Of a stretch of DNA of 64,000 bases, positions 7,214-15,311 are shown piece after piece; within the stretch, counting starts at the first letter, position 1; the number at the start of each line of letters is the position of its first letter. Source of the stretch: Sinisalibacter aestuarii. Lineage in GTDB: Bacteria; Pseudomonadota; Alphaproteobacteria; Rhodobacterales; Rhodobacteraceae. Where the stretch lies: positions 62,001-126,000 of the forward strand of contig NZ_BROH01000007.1 in assembly GCF_027923545.1 (NCBI RefSeq), written 5' to 3'. The position numbers and the translations under genes are program-made. Below the pieces are notes generated by a model that saw nothing but the letters and a program-made list of their open reading frames with translations, had not been told where the DNA came from and searched no databases.

Positions 7214-8593
7214 TCAGGCCGCCGCGTTGCGGGCGAAGGTGACGAGGTTGCGCCCGTCATGTTTGGAGGCGTAGAGCGCGTGATCGGCCTCTTCGATCAG
7301 TTGCGGCATCTCGCGTTTGCCGTCGCAGCCGGTGCAGAGCGTCACCCCGATTGAAACCGTCACCGGCACATCGACGCCCGTTACCCGCACCGGGTGGTCG
7401 CCGATCACCCGGCGCAGCCGTTCGGCGGCGGCTGCGGCGGCAGCAAGATCGGTCGCGGGCATGGCGACGAGGAATTCCTCGCCGCCATGGCGCGCCACGA
7501 GGTCGAAATCGCGCAGATTGGCGGTCAACCGCTGCGCGGTTTCCACTAATACCTCATCGCCGATCCGGTGGCCGTAAGTGTCGTTGATCTCCTTGAACCG
7601 GTCGAGATCGAGCAGCATCAGCGCGAAAGGCTGGCCGGTGCGCACGGCTTCCTCGGCCACACGGGCGAGGTAGGCTTCGGCGTAGCGGCGGTTGAACAGC
7701 CCGGTAAGCGGATCGAGCGCGGCGAGATCGACGCGCTGGACGAAACGCTCGCGCAGCGCGTCGGCTTCGAGTTTGCAGGCCAGCATCCGCTCAAGCCGCG
7801 CTGCCATTTCCTCGGCGTCGAACGTGCCCGGCACCACCGCATTGGCGCCGAGATCGAGCGCCATCGGCACCGTGCCCACATCATTCGCCTCGTCCTGGAT
7901 CACGATGGCCGCATGGCGGGTGGGCTGGCGCGAGCGCAATTCGCTCACCAGCCGCAGCCCGTCGCCGTGGCTGGCGATATCGGCGGCGATGACGAAGGCG
8001 TCGGGCACATCGCGGCCATCGCCCGTTTCCAGCGCCTGTTCGCGGCTGATCGGCGTGATCCGCGCGCCAAGCGCCAGCCCCAGAGCGCGCCGCCAGGCGA
8101 GCCCGGTATCGGGCGTCGGCGCGATCAGCGCCACGGTCGGGCTGCGGCTAAAGGCCGGGCCGCTTTCGGCAAAGCCCATCGTCTCGACGATGTCCTGCCG
8201 CCGGGCCAGCTCGTCGAAGGCGGCGCGCGCGCGCATCAGGTTGCGCACCAGTGCGTGCAGCGCGGTTTCATCGACCGGTTTGGCGAGGTAGTCGTTCGCG
8301 CCGGCGCGCAGGGCGGCGAGCCGGTCGGCCCGGTTGCCCTGTGCGGCGAGGATCAGCACCGGCAGCGCGCGGGTGCGCGGATCGGCCTTGAGCCGGGCGC
8401 AGAGCTCGGCCCCTGTCATGTCCGGCAGGTGGGCGTTGAGGATGATCAGCTCGGGCCGGTCCTCGCGTGCGATGCGCAGCGCATTCGCGCCGTCCGCCGC
8501 CTGCAGCGTGCGGTAGCGCGCGGCGTTGAGCCCCACCTTCAGGATGATCCTGCTGGTCGCGGTAGGGTCGGCGATGAGGATGCGGCCTGCCAT
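7214..8593 (-). CDS. pleD: PleD-like REC-REC-GGDEF diguanylate cyclase with degenerate receivers
   Basis: A 459-residue protein with the PleD layout: receiver 1 (residues 4-120), a receiver-like second domain (about 152-270) and GGDEF (about 290-455). The cyclase signature is intact (HGGEEF, residues 369-374) and an inhibitory I-site RDFD (361-364) lies five residues before it, so product-inhibited c-di-GMP synthesis is expected. Receiver 1 is unusual: the phospho-acceptor position is Asn53 (IILNAHLPD), the usual Thr/Ser at 83 is Ala, and only one acidic residue (Asp9) remains of the metal-binding pair; Lys105 is kept. Receiver 2 is also degenerate. The start ATG is at 8593. It is divergent from the DUF3572 gene. 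Confidence 0.88.
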   Translation of the reverse strand: MAGRILIADPTATSRIILKVGLNAARYRTLQAADGANALRIAREDRPELIILNAHLPDMTGAELCARLKADPRTRALPVLILAAQGNRADRLAALRAGANDYLAKPVDETALHALVRNLMRARAAFDELARRQDIVETMGFAESGPAFSRSPTVALIAPTPDTGLAWRRALGLALGARITPISREQALETGDGRDVPDAFVIAADIASHGDGLRLVSELRSRQPTRHAAIVIQDEANDVGTVPMALDLGANAVVPGTFDAEEMAARLERMLACKLEADALRERFVQRVDLAALDPLTGLFNRRYAEAYLARVAEEAVRTGQPFALMLLDLDRFKEINDTYGHRIGDEVLVETAQRLTANLRDFDLVARHGGEEFLVAMPATDLAAAAAAAERLRRVIGDHPVRVTGVDVPVTVSIGVTLCTGCDGKREMPQLIEEADHALYASKHDGRNLVTFARNAAA

Positions 8594-8689
8594 TTTCGTT
8601 GTCCAAGACCTGTCGTATTGCGCCCGATTTGGTAAGACTTGCCTCAGAATCGTTAACAAAGTGTTTCCGTCAGCGCGGAAAGGGGCAGA

Positions 8690-8968
8690 ATGCAGCAGGA
8701 TACCGCCGAAACTCTGGCCTTGCAGGCGCTGGGCTGGCTCGCTGGCAATGACGAGCTTTTGCCCGTGTTTCTTGGCTCTACCGGCGCCAGCGAGGCCGAT
8801 CTGCGCGCCGGCGCCGGCGATCCGGCCTTCCTCGGCTCGGTGCTCGATTTCCTGACCATGGACGACGCCTGGGTGATCGCCTTCTGCGACAGCGCCGGGC
8901 TGGCATACGAGGCGCCGCTCGCCGCGCGCCAGGCGCTGCCCGGCGGGGCGCAGATGAACTGGACCTGA
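8690..8968 (+). CDS. DUF3572 family protein
   Basis: A 92-residue acidic protein of the alphaproteobacterial DUF3572 family, recognisable from ETLALQALGWLAGNDELLPVFL and the DFLTMDDAWVIAFC segment. Function unknown. It has no signal peptide or membrane segment. It is divergent from pleD, an arrangement often seen in Rhodobacterales, and is followed 1 bp later by a HAD phosphatase gene, so those two are likely co-transcribed. Confidence 0.85.
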   Translation: MQQDTAETLALQALGWLAGNDELLPVFLGSTGASEADLRAGAGDPAFLGSVLDFLTMDDAWVIAFCDSAGLAYEAPLAARQALPGGAQMNWT

Positions 8969-8969
8969 G

Positions 8970-9650
8970 ATGCGCGTCGACGGCATCCTCTTCGACAAGG
9001 ACGGCACGCTGTTCGATTTCAACGCCACCTGGGTTGCCTGGGTCGAGGCGCTGATTGCGCGCTGGTCGGCGGGCGAGGCGGGCCTTGCCGACAGGCTGGC
9101 GGGGGCCGTGGGCTTCGACCGCACCGCGCGCGCGTTCCGGCGCGGCTCCGTCGTCATTGCCGGCACGCCCGAAGACGTGGCCGGGGCGCTCGCGCCGGTG
9201 CTGGGCCGCCCCGCCGCCTCGCTGGTGGAGCGGCTGAACGCCGAGGCCGCCCAGGCGCCGATGGCCGAGGCGGTGCCGCTGACCCCGCTGCTCGAAGGGC
9301 TGCGCGCCCGTGGTCTGCGCCTTGGCGTGGCCACCAACGATGCCGAAGCGCCGGCCCGCGCCCATCTCGGCGCGGCGGGGGTGACCGGGCTGTTCGATTT
9401 CATCGCCGGGTTCGACAGCGGCCATGGTGGCAAACCCGCGCCGGGGATGTGTCTTGCCTTCGCCGCCGCCACCGGGCTCGATCCGGCGCGGGTGGTGATG
9501 GTGGGCGACAGCACCCACGACCTGCTGGCCGGGCGTGCGGCGGGAATGCAGACGGTGGCGGTGCTCACCGGCCTTGCCAGCGCCGAGGTGCTGGCGCCGC
9601 TGGCCGATACGGTGCTGCCCGATATCGGCGCACTTCCCGGCTGGCTCTGA
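8970..9650 (+). CDS. HAD-family phosphatase (Gph-like)
   Basis: A 226-residue haloacid-dehalogenase-type hydrolase. Motif I is FDKDGTLFDF (nucleophile and acid/base aspartates at about residues 9 and 11), motif II is at VATNDA, motif III Lys is in GGKPAPGMC and motif IV is VGDSTHD. A cap domain lies between residues ~20 and 85. It resembles phosphoglycolate phosphatase-like enzymes that hydrolyse small phosphate esters in the cytoplasm; the substrate is not determined. The ATG directly follows the stop of DUF3572 (TGAGATG). Confidence 0.88.
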   Translation: MRVDGILFDKDGTLFDFNATWVAWVEALIARWSAGEAGLADRLAGAVGFDRTARAFRRGSVVIAGTPEDVAGALAPVLGRPAASLVERLNAEAAQAPMAEAVPLTPLLEGLRARGLRLGVATNDAEAPARAHLGAAGVTGLFDFIAGFDSGHGGKPAPGMCLAFAAATGLDPARVVMVGDSTHDLLAGRAAGMQTVAVLTGLASAEVLAPLADTVLPDIGALPGWL

Positions 9651-9715
9651 ACCTATTTCGCGATTTGTTAAGACCTTGGCTCTAGGGTCGGGGCAGGACG
9701 GACAAAGGCCATGCC

Positions 9716-10324
9716 ATGCACGGGATGATTATCCGGTCATTCGAGGGGTTCCTGCGCAACACCTACGGGCCGCAGCTATGGGACGCCCTGATTTGCGGCC
9801 TCGATGCCGGGATCGACGGGTTCGAGCCGATGTTTCACTATGACGATGTGCTCGCGGCGCGGCTCGTCACCGCCGCCGCGCGCCGGCTCGGCAAGCCGCG
9901 CGGGGCGTTGCTGGAGGATTTCGGCACCTACCTTGTGGCTCATCCCGCCTCGGAGCGGGTGCGCCGGCTGTTGCGGTTCGGCGGGGTGAATTACGAGGAC
10001 TTTCTGCTGTCTCTGGAAGATCTGGCAGGCCGCGCCCGCCTTGCGGTGCCCGATCTGGACTTGCCGGAGCTGGAGCTGACCGATTGCGGCGCCGGCGAAT
10101 ACCGGGTGAGCTTCACCCGCCCGCCGCCGGGTGCGCCGCAGGTCTTTCTCGGCCTGCTGCGCGCCGTGGCCGACGATTACGGCGCCCTGGTGATTGCCGA
10201 TTACACCGGTGCGCCGGGCGCGCGCGCCGGTATCTCGCTGCGGCTGCTCAAGGCCGACTTCGCCGAGGGCAAAGGCTTCCGGCTTGCCGCGCGCGCCACC
10301 GGCCGGGCGGAGAGGACGGCATGA
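9716..10324 (+). CDS. H-NOX (heme NO-binding) fold protein lacking the heme-ligand histidine
   Basis: A 202-residue protein with the H-NOX/HNOB layout: MHGMIIRSFEGFLRNTYGPQ start, a helical first half, then FLLSLEDLAGRARLAVPDL and a sheet-rich second half (PQVFLGLLRAVADDYG). In heme-binding members the region reads roughly FLxNLDxLH; here the histidine position is Ala104. The YxSxR propionate-binding motif is also absent at the expected site (VSFTR around residues 131-135). Heme binding in the usual way is therefore unlikely. The gene overlaps its downstream HNOBA-GGDEF partner by 4 bp (ATGA), the arrangement of H-NOX/diguanylate cyclase pairs. It may sense another ligand or act as a constitutive partner (inference). 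Confidence 0.8.
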   Translation: MHGMIIRSFEGFLRNTYGPQLWDALICGLDAGIDGFEPMFHYDDVLAARLVTAAARRLGKPRGALLEDFGTYLVAHPASERVRRLLRFGGVNYEDFLLSLEDLAGRARLAVPDLDLPELELTDCGAGEYRVSFTRPPPGAPQVFLGLLRAVADDYGALVIADYTGAPGARAGISLRLLKADFAEGKGFRLAARATGRAERTA

Positions 10325-11391
10325 CGCCGCCCGCCGCCCTCGCGCTCTCGCCGGACGCACTCGATGCGCTGATGCCGATGCATGCGCGGGTTTGCCCCGA
10401 CGGGGTGATCCAGCATGCCGGGCCGACGCTGCAAAAGATTTTTCCCGCCGGGCCCTGCATCGGGCAGCCGTTCTTTGCGCTGTTCGAGCCGCGCCGCCCG
10501 CGCGACACCACCGATTTCGGACAGATCTGCGCCGCCTCGGGCGGGCGGCTGTCGTTGCGGCTGCGCGACGCCGCGCGCACGCCCCTGATCGGCACCGCCG
10601 TGCAGCTCGCCGATGGCAGGGGCGTGCTCATCAACCTTTCCTTCGGCATCGCGGTGATCGACGCGGTGGCGCAGTTCAACCTGACCGGCTCCGATTTCGC
10701 CGCGACCGATCTCACGCTTGAGCTGCTCTATCTGGTCGAGGCGAATGCGGCGGCGATGGCCGAGAGCCGCGAATTGAACGAACGGCTGCAGGGCGCCAAG
10801 GTGATGGCCGAGGCGGAGGCGCAGTCCGACACGCTGACCGGCCTCGCCAACCGCCGTGCGCTCGACCAGGTGCTCGCCCGCCAGATCGCACGGGCGCGGC
10901 CCTTCGCGCTCATGCATCTCGATCTCGACTACTTCAAGCAGGTGAACGATACGCTGGGCCATGCGGCTGGCGACGCGGTGCTCACGCACGTGGCGGCGAT
11001 CCTGCTGGAAGAGACCCGTACCGGCGATGCGGTGGCGCGGGTGGGGGGCGATGAGTTCGTGCTGGTGATCTCCGGCCTGATCGACGCGCCCCGCCTCACC
11101 GCGCTGGCCAGCCGGTTGATCCGCCGGCTGGAAGAGCCGATCGGGATCGGCGCGCGCGAAGCGCGGATATCGGCCTCGATCGGCATCGCGGTCTCGACGG
11201 GTTATGCCCGGCCCGAGGCGCGCATCATGATGCATGACGCCGATGTCGCGCTTTATGCCTCGAAGGCGCGGGGGCGGGCCTGCTTCAGCTTTCACGAGCC
11301 GGAGAGCGGGTCGGGGCCGTCCGATCAGTCTGCGGCGCAGCCCGACAAAGCCGACATCGCCGCGCCGCTGCCCAGCAGAGGCAAGAGGTAG
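10321..11391 (+). CDS. HNOBA-GGDEF diguanylate cyclase, H-NOX partner
   Basis: A 356-residue cytoplasmic protein. The N-terminal ~145 residues match the H-NOX-associated PAS-like domain (HNOBA): VCPDGVIQHAGPTLQKIFP, GQPFFALFEPRRP, then the conserved FNLTGSDFAATDLTLELLYLVEA split between residues 119 and 141, which leads into a signalling helix. The C-terminal GGDEF domain (about 168-335) has an intact GGDEF at 242-246 and an I-site RTGD at 233-236. The ATG lies in the ATGA overlap with the H-NOX gene, so the two are translationally coupled. The last 67 bp overlap the 3' end of the convergent TPR gene. Confidence 0.87.
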   Translation: MTPPAALALSPDALDALMPMHARVCPDGVIQHAGPTLQKIFPAGPCIGQPFFALFEPRRPRDTTDFGQICAASGGRLSLRLRDAARTPLIGTAVQLADGRGVLINLSFGIAVIDAVAQFNLTGSDFAATDLTLELLYLVEANAAAMAESRELNERLQGAKVMAEAEAQSDTLTGLANRRALDQVLARQIARARPFALMHLDLDYFKQVNDTLGHAAGDAVLTHVAAILLEETRTGDAVARVGGDEFVLVISGLIDAPRLTALASRLIRRLEEPIGIGAREARISASIGIAVSTGYARPEARIMMHDADVALYASKARGRACFSFHEPESGSGPSDQSAAQPDKADIAAPLPSRGKR

Positions 11392-13874
11392 GAGCCGGCG
11401 GCACCGTCTGCGAGGTGCAGGCTGAGAAGCAGCCCCTCGGCCAGTTGCGCCGAGGTTTCGTCGAACCCGCCGAGGGACAGGCGCCAGCCGCCGCTGGCCG
11501 CGATGGCGGGGCCGGACGCCAGTGCGGCGCCGTCGAGCGCGGCGGTGAAGGTGGCGTCGGCCCCGGCGGCGGAGGTATCGGGGGTGACGGTGAGCGCAAG
11601 CGCGTCCCCGTCCGGCGCGAAGGCGAAGCGTGCGCCGGCAAGCGGCGCGGTGGCGGCGCAGGCATCGGTGTCGATCTGCCAGAGCGGCGCGAAACTGCTG
11701 CTCAGCGCGCCGAGCGGACGGCATTGCAGCAGCGTCACCGGATCGGTCTGGCCGAACCGCGCGGCAAGCCGCAGGGTGGCGCCGTCGCTCTGCGCCGGGG
11801 TCAGCTCCAGCGGGGTGACGATCTCGGGCGCGAGGGTGGAGGCGCAGTCGAGCCGGGCACGCCAACCGCCATCGTCGCCGGTCACCTCCGCCAGCGTGCA
11901 GCCGGTGCCCACCGCGTTGAACAGCAGCATGTCGCGCGAGGTGAGCAGCACGGTGCCAAGCGGCGGGCCGTCCAGCGGGTTCAGCGCGGGCAGGGCCGTG
12001 TCGAGCGCCTCGGGCGCGGCGATCCGGTCGGTATAGGCGATGCAGGCGGCAAGGCTGTTGGCCCAGATCCCTTTGAACGCGGCGGGCAGGCGCAGACCGG
12101 GATCGTCCGGCCGTGGCGGCGGGGCGATGGCGAGCGCCGGTGCGGGGCCAGCCGCGGCCTCGGCGGGCAGGGCGGCGGGGCCGGCTTCCTCCGCCGGCAG
12201 GTCCGGCGTGGCAGCCTCGGCAGCCGGTTCGTCCGGTGTGGCGCTGTCCGTGCCATCCGGCTCTTGTATGGCTTGCGCGATGTCCCCGGTTGCGGGTTCA
12301 ACCGTTTCGGGCGCGGCAATGGGGTCGGCATCCGGTTCTTGCGCGGGGGGCGTGGCTTCTTCGGCTGCACCCGCCGCCGCGTCTGCCGCCGGGTCTGCGT
12401 CGGCGGCGGTCGGCGCACCGGGCGCGATATCCTCCTCAGGTGCCTCGGCAAACGCGGCCATCTCCTCTGCCGCCGGTTCGCCGCTGTCCGGTACCTCGTC
12501 GGCCTGCGCGGGCGCGGTCTCGTTGGCGGCGGGGGGCTGATCCGCTTCGGCCAGATCCGCGGCGCCGTCACCGGGGAGGGGCACGCCGCCCACCTCGGGC
12601 AGTTGCGCGAACTCTCCGAACTCCGCCGCGAAGCCGCCCGCACGCGGCGGTTCCGGCGCGTCCGGTTCTGCCGCCGGGGCCGGTTCTGCCGCCGGGGCCG
12701 GTTCGGCCTCAGGCGAGGGCGGCACCACCTCAGCCAAGACCGCTTCGGGCTCCGCCACGGTCTCGGGCATCATCTGAGCCAGCGCCTCGGTGAGTTGCAG
12801 CGGCGAAACCACCGCGCCATCCAGCACGAAAACCGGCCATTGGTCGTAGATCGAGCTGCCGCGCCAGGCCTGGGCATCGCGCTTCTCGGTCCAGTCGGCG
12901 AGATAGGCGAGCGCCCCGGCGCGGTTGAATGCGCAGCTTTCGATGAGCTCCGCCGCAAGCCCGGCTTCGGCATAGGCCCGGGCCACGAGGGCGTCGAACG
13001 TGTCGCGCCCCGTGCCGCTGTCGATGGCGCGCAGCGCCGCCTGCGCTTCCGGCGTGGCGAACGCGGCATAGACCGGCCACAGCCCCTGCGGCCCGGCGCA
13101 GATCAGGGCGCGGTTGGCCCAGATCGAACTGTTGCTGCCGGTATAGGTGAACAGATGCGTGATCGCGAGGACGCCCGCCGCGCGCGCGCCGGCAAGCGCC
13201 TCGGGGGCGATCAGCGCCGCCTCTGCCGCAAGCTCGGTTCCGGCATGGACCACGATGAGCCGGTGTTCGGCCTGCGCTGCCGCCTCGGTGACGCGAAATT
13301 CGGGCGCCATCAGCGCCGCAGCATCGTAGCGCAGGTTGGGCGTGCGGCGCGCGGCGCGGGCGGTGATCAGCGCCGCCCGTTCGGTGGCGAGCGCATCGTC
13401 GCCGGGGCGCAGGGCGAGCGCGCGGTCATAATCGGCCAGCGCGCTGGTGAGCCGGTCGGCATCGCCCGATGCCCGGGCCCGCCCGGTGAGCGCGGGCAGA
13501 TGGTCGGGCGCCAGCGCCAGCGCGGCGGAATAATCGGCGATCGCCGCCGCCGGATCGCCGAGCCGGCGCAGAAGGTCGCCGCGCGCGAGGAGGGCGGGCA
13601 AGCTCTCTGGCGCGGCGTCCAGCGCCAGGCCCAGATCGGCGAGCGCAAGGGCGGGGCGGTTCATCCGCTCATGCAGCGCGGCGCGCGCCAGAAGGGCGTC
13701 GGCATGAGCCGGATCGGCGGCAATCAGAGCGTCATAGCCTGCGAGCGCCGTGCGAAAATCAAGCCGTGCGGCGGCGGCATTGGCATCCTCCAGCGGCCCG
13801 GCTTCGACTGCCAGCGCCAGTGCGGCGGCCGAGAACAGGCCGGTCAGGATCCGGGTGAAAACGGGTGCGGTCAT
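11325..13874 (-). CDS. large exported TPR protein with Ala/Pro/Glu-rich linker
   Basis: About 849 residues. An N-terminal signal-peptide-like segment (ILTGLFSAAALALA) is followed by TPR-type repeats over roughly residues 25-185 (ADALLARAALHERMNRPALA, LPALLARGDLLRRLGD and similar). A middle domain of about 200 residues has a caspase-like look in places (LIVVHAGTEL), but I cannot assign it. A low-complexity Ala/Pro/Glu/Asp linker runs from about residue 390 to 615, and a C-terminal beta-rich domain contains several cysteines. ATG 13874 gives the best signal peptide; ATG 13901 is the alternative. It is divergent from the flp pilin gene, so a link to the pilus is possible. No homologue recognised. 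Confidence 0.75.
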   Translation of the reverse strand: MTAPVFTRILTGLFSAAALALAVEAGPLEDANAAAARLDFRTALAGYDALIAADPAHADALLARAALHERMNRPALALADLGLALDAAPESLPALLARGDLLRRLGDPAAAIADYSAALALAPDHLPALTGRARASGDADRLTSALADYDRALALRPGDDALATERAALITARAARRTPNLRYDAAALMAPEFRVTEAAAQAEHRLIVVHAGTELAAEAALIAPEALAGARAAGVLAITHLFTYTGSNSSIWANRALICAGPQGLWPVYAAFATPEAQAALRAIDSGTGRDTFDALVARAYAEAGLAAELIESCAFNRAGALAYLADWTEKRDAQAWRGSSIYDQWPVFVLDGAVVSPLQLTEALAQMMPETVAEPEAVLAEVVPPSPEAEPAPAAEPAPAAEPDAPEPPRAGGFAAEFGEFAQLPEVGGVPLPGDGAADLAEADQPPAANETAPAQADEVPDSGEPAAEEMAAFAEAPEEDIAPGAPTAADADPAADAAAGAAEEATPPAQEPDADPIAAPETVEPATGDIAQAIQEPDGTDSATPDEPAAEAATPDLPAEEAGPAALPAEAAAGPAPALAIAPPPRPDDPGLRLPAAFKGIWANSLAACIAYTDRIAAPEALDTALPALNPLDGPPLGTVLLTSRDMLLFNAVGTGCTLAEVTGDDGGWRARLDCASTLAPEIVTPLELTPAQSDGATLRLAARFGQTDPVTLLQCRPLGALSSSFAPLWQIDTDACAATAPLAGARFAFAPDGDALALTVTPDTSAAGADATFTAALDGAALASGPAIAASGGWRLSLGGFDETSAQLAEGLLLSLHLADGAAGSYLLPLLGSGAAMSALSGCAAD

Positions 13875-14168
13875 CGCCTGCCTCGCGGGGTTGCATTCCA
13901 TGACGGTTCGCCCGTGGCCGGGGCGAAGTCAACCACCCCCGGACGGATCGGCTGAATCGCGCAAGCGGCGCGGCGGGGTTGTGTGGAAAACCGGGGAAAT
14001 GGCCGGATCTGTGCAAGAAACACAATCTATGCGTGCATTTTCCGGCTTTTGCGATGAGGCCATGCCGGGCGCCGCGCCGCTAGGCTCGAGAACAGGCCTT
14101 CTGCGTTTGGGGGGCTATGAGTCCACGCCGTTCAGCGTGGAAGCAACCGCAGAATGAAGGAGATTATC
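13875..14168. other. intergenic region upstream of the flp pilin
   Basis: A 294-bp gap between the divergent TPR gene and flp. It must carry the pilin promoter, but I cannot pick a convincing -35/-10 pair. Near its end, 14122-14141 forms a perfect 7-bp stem (TCCACGC/GCGTGGA) with a 6-base loop within the likely flp leader, 15 bases before the Shine-Dalgarno; it may stabilise the abundant pilin mRNA or influence its translation. Confidence 0.5.
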
Positions 14169-14378
14169 ATGCGGAATTTTGTTCGGAAGACGATGCTGCG
14201 TCTGCGCAAGGACGAACGTGGGGTGACCCTTGTGGAATACGGCATCGCCATCGCGCTGGCCGTCTCGCTCGGGACGGGCGCGCTGTTGTCGCTCGGCGGC
14301 GAAATCGGCGGTGCGATGAATGCGGCCGGCGCTCAGATGCCGGGCGACTCCACCTACACGGCGCCGGTTGTCGAATAA
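14169..14378 (+). CDS. flp: Flp-family type IVb pilin
   Basis: A 69-residue prepilin. After a basic leader (RNFVRKTMLRLRKDER) the class IVb cleavage site is G|VTLVEYGIAI, with Glu5 and Tyr6 of the mature protein, the Flp hallmark. A hydrophobic helix follows and the mature pilin is about 50 residues. It is processed by the prepilin peptidase encoded at 23791-24261 and assembled by the CpaF/TadB/TadC machine. ATG 14169 has AAGGAG seven bases upstream; an in-frame ATG at 14154 has none. It is first in the tad cluster and separated from cpaB by inverted repeats, which may allow higher pilin expression. Confidence 0.93.
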   Translation: MRNFVRKTMLRLRKDERGVTLVEYGIAIALAVSLGTGALLSLGGEIGGAMNAAGAQMPGDSTYTAPVVE

Positions 14379-14399
14379 GACAGGCACCGTGCTGAACCT

Positions 14400-14450
14400 G
14401 CGCCGCGGCGTGTTGTTCGTGCGCCGCGGCACGACGGGTCCCGGACCCGT
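14400..14450 (+). terminator. inverted repeats between flp and cpaB (possible attenuator)
   Basis: Two GC-rich inverted elements: a CGCCGCGGCG/GCGCCGCGGC pair around 14400-14432 and ACGGGTCC-C-GGACCCGT at 14434-14450. There is no T-run. The position right after the pilin gene suits partial termination or mRNA protection, giving more flp than cpaB message (inference). Confidence 0.45.
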
Positions 14451-14486
14451 GACGGACGCATCCCGACGACCAAAGGAGACCATCTC

Positions 14487-15299
14487 ATGAGACTCACCGC
14501 CTTGTTCACAGCCGTTGCCGGGCTCGCCGTGGCGGGTGGGTCGGTCTATGTCGCCCGCGATTATCTTGCCGTCGCCACCGCAGAGCCTGTTGTCGAAACC
14601 GAGAGCCAGACCGTGCCGGTCATCGTCGCCAGCCGCGATATCGGTTTTGGCGAGATCATCGAGCCGCAGATGCTCACCTCCATCGACTGGCCGCGCGATG
14701 CCGTGCCGGAAGGGGTCTATACCTCGGCGAGCCTGCTCGTTCCGGCCAATGGTCAGGAACCGCGCCGGGCCCGGCGGATCATCTCGCAGGGCGACCCGCT
14801 GCGGTTCGCGACGATTTCCGAATTCGGCGAGAAGGTCACCATCGTGCAGACGCTCTCGCCCAATACCCGCGCGATGGCGATCAAGGTCAGCGCCGAAACC
14901 GCCGTGGGCGGCTTCGTGACGCCGGGCGACCGGGTGGATGTGGTGCTGACCCAGAACAGCGGCGACGGCCTCAGCGCCGTGACGATCCTGCAGAATATCC
15001 GCGTCATCGGTGTCGACCAGGACGCCAACGAGCTGAACGAGACGCCGGGCATCGCCCGCACGGTGACCGTCGAGGTGACCGCGGAGCAGGGCCAGCGCCT
15101 TGCGCTTGCGCAGGGGGCCGGGCGGCTCAGCCTCACGTTGCGGTCGCTCGACGATAACGACGCGGTGGCGCTTCGGTCCACCCGGCTCAGCGATCTGCTC
15201 TATGAGACCGCGCCGGTGGTGGAAGAAGAGGCCGCGCCGCAGCGCCCGGTGATCCGCGTGCGCCGGGGCAACGAGTTGACCGAAACGCTGGTGAACTGA
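14487..15299 (+). CDS. cpaB: Flp pilus assembly protein CpaB/RcpC
   Basis: A 270-residue periplasmic protein with an N-terminal membrane/signal segment (residues 4-22). It has an SAF-type domain (VIVASRDIGFGEIIEPQML near residues 45-63, then the AVGGFVTPGDRVDVV segment near 139-153) typical of CpaB/RcpC. The C-terminal VEVTAEQGQRLALAQGAGRL is also characteristic. In Flp pili this protein sits in the periplasm and works with the secretin. AAAGGAG precedes the ATG. Usually the secretin gene cpaC follows cpaB, but here a TadG-like gene follows instead. Confidence 0.92.
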   Translation: MRLTALFTAVAGLAVAGGSVYVARDYLAVATAEPVVETESQTVPVIVASRDIGFGEIIEPQMLTSIDWPRDAVPEGVYTSASLLVPANGQEPRRARRIISQGDPLRFATISEFGEKVTIVQTLSPNTRAMAIKVSAETAVGGFVTPGDRVDVVLTQNSGDGLSAVTILQNIRVIGVDQDANELNETPGIARTVTVEVTAEQGQRLALAQGAGRLSLTLRSLDDNDAVALRSTRLSDLLYETAPVVEEEAAPQRPVIRVRRGNELTETLVN

Positions 15300-15311
15300 G
15301 GCGGATGCGTC

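Noticed and set aside
11415-13955. An 846-codon open frame on the plus strand across the TPR gene
   Set aside because: It is a high-GC antisense shadow: Arg/Gly/Gln-rich, no motif, no ribosome-binding site, and the minus-strand frame has a signal peptide and TPRs.
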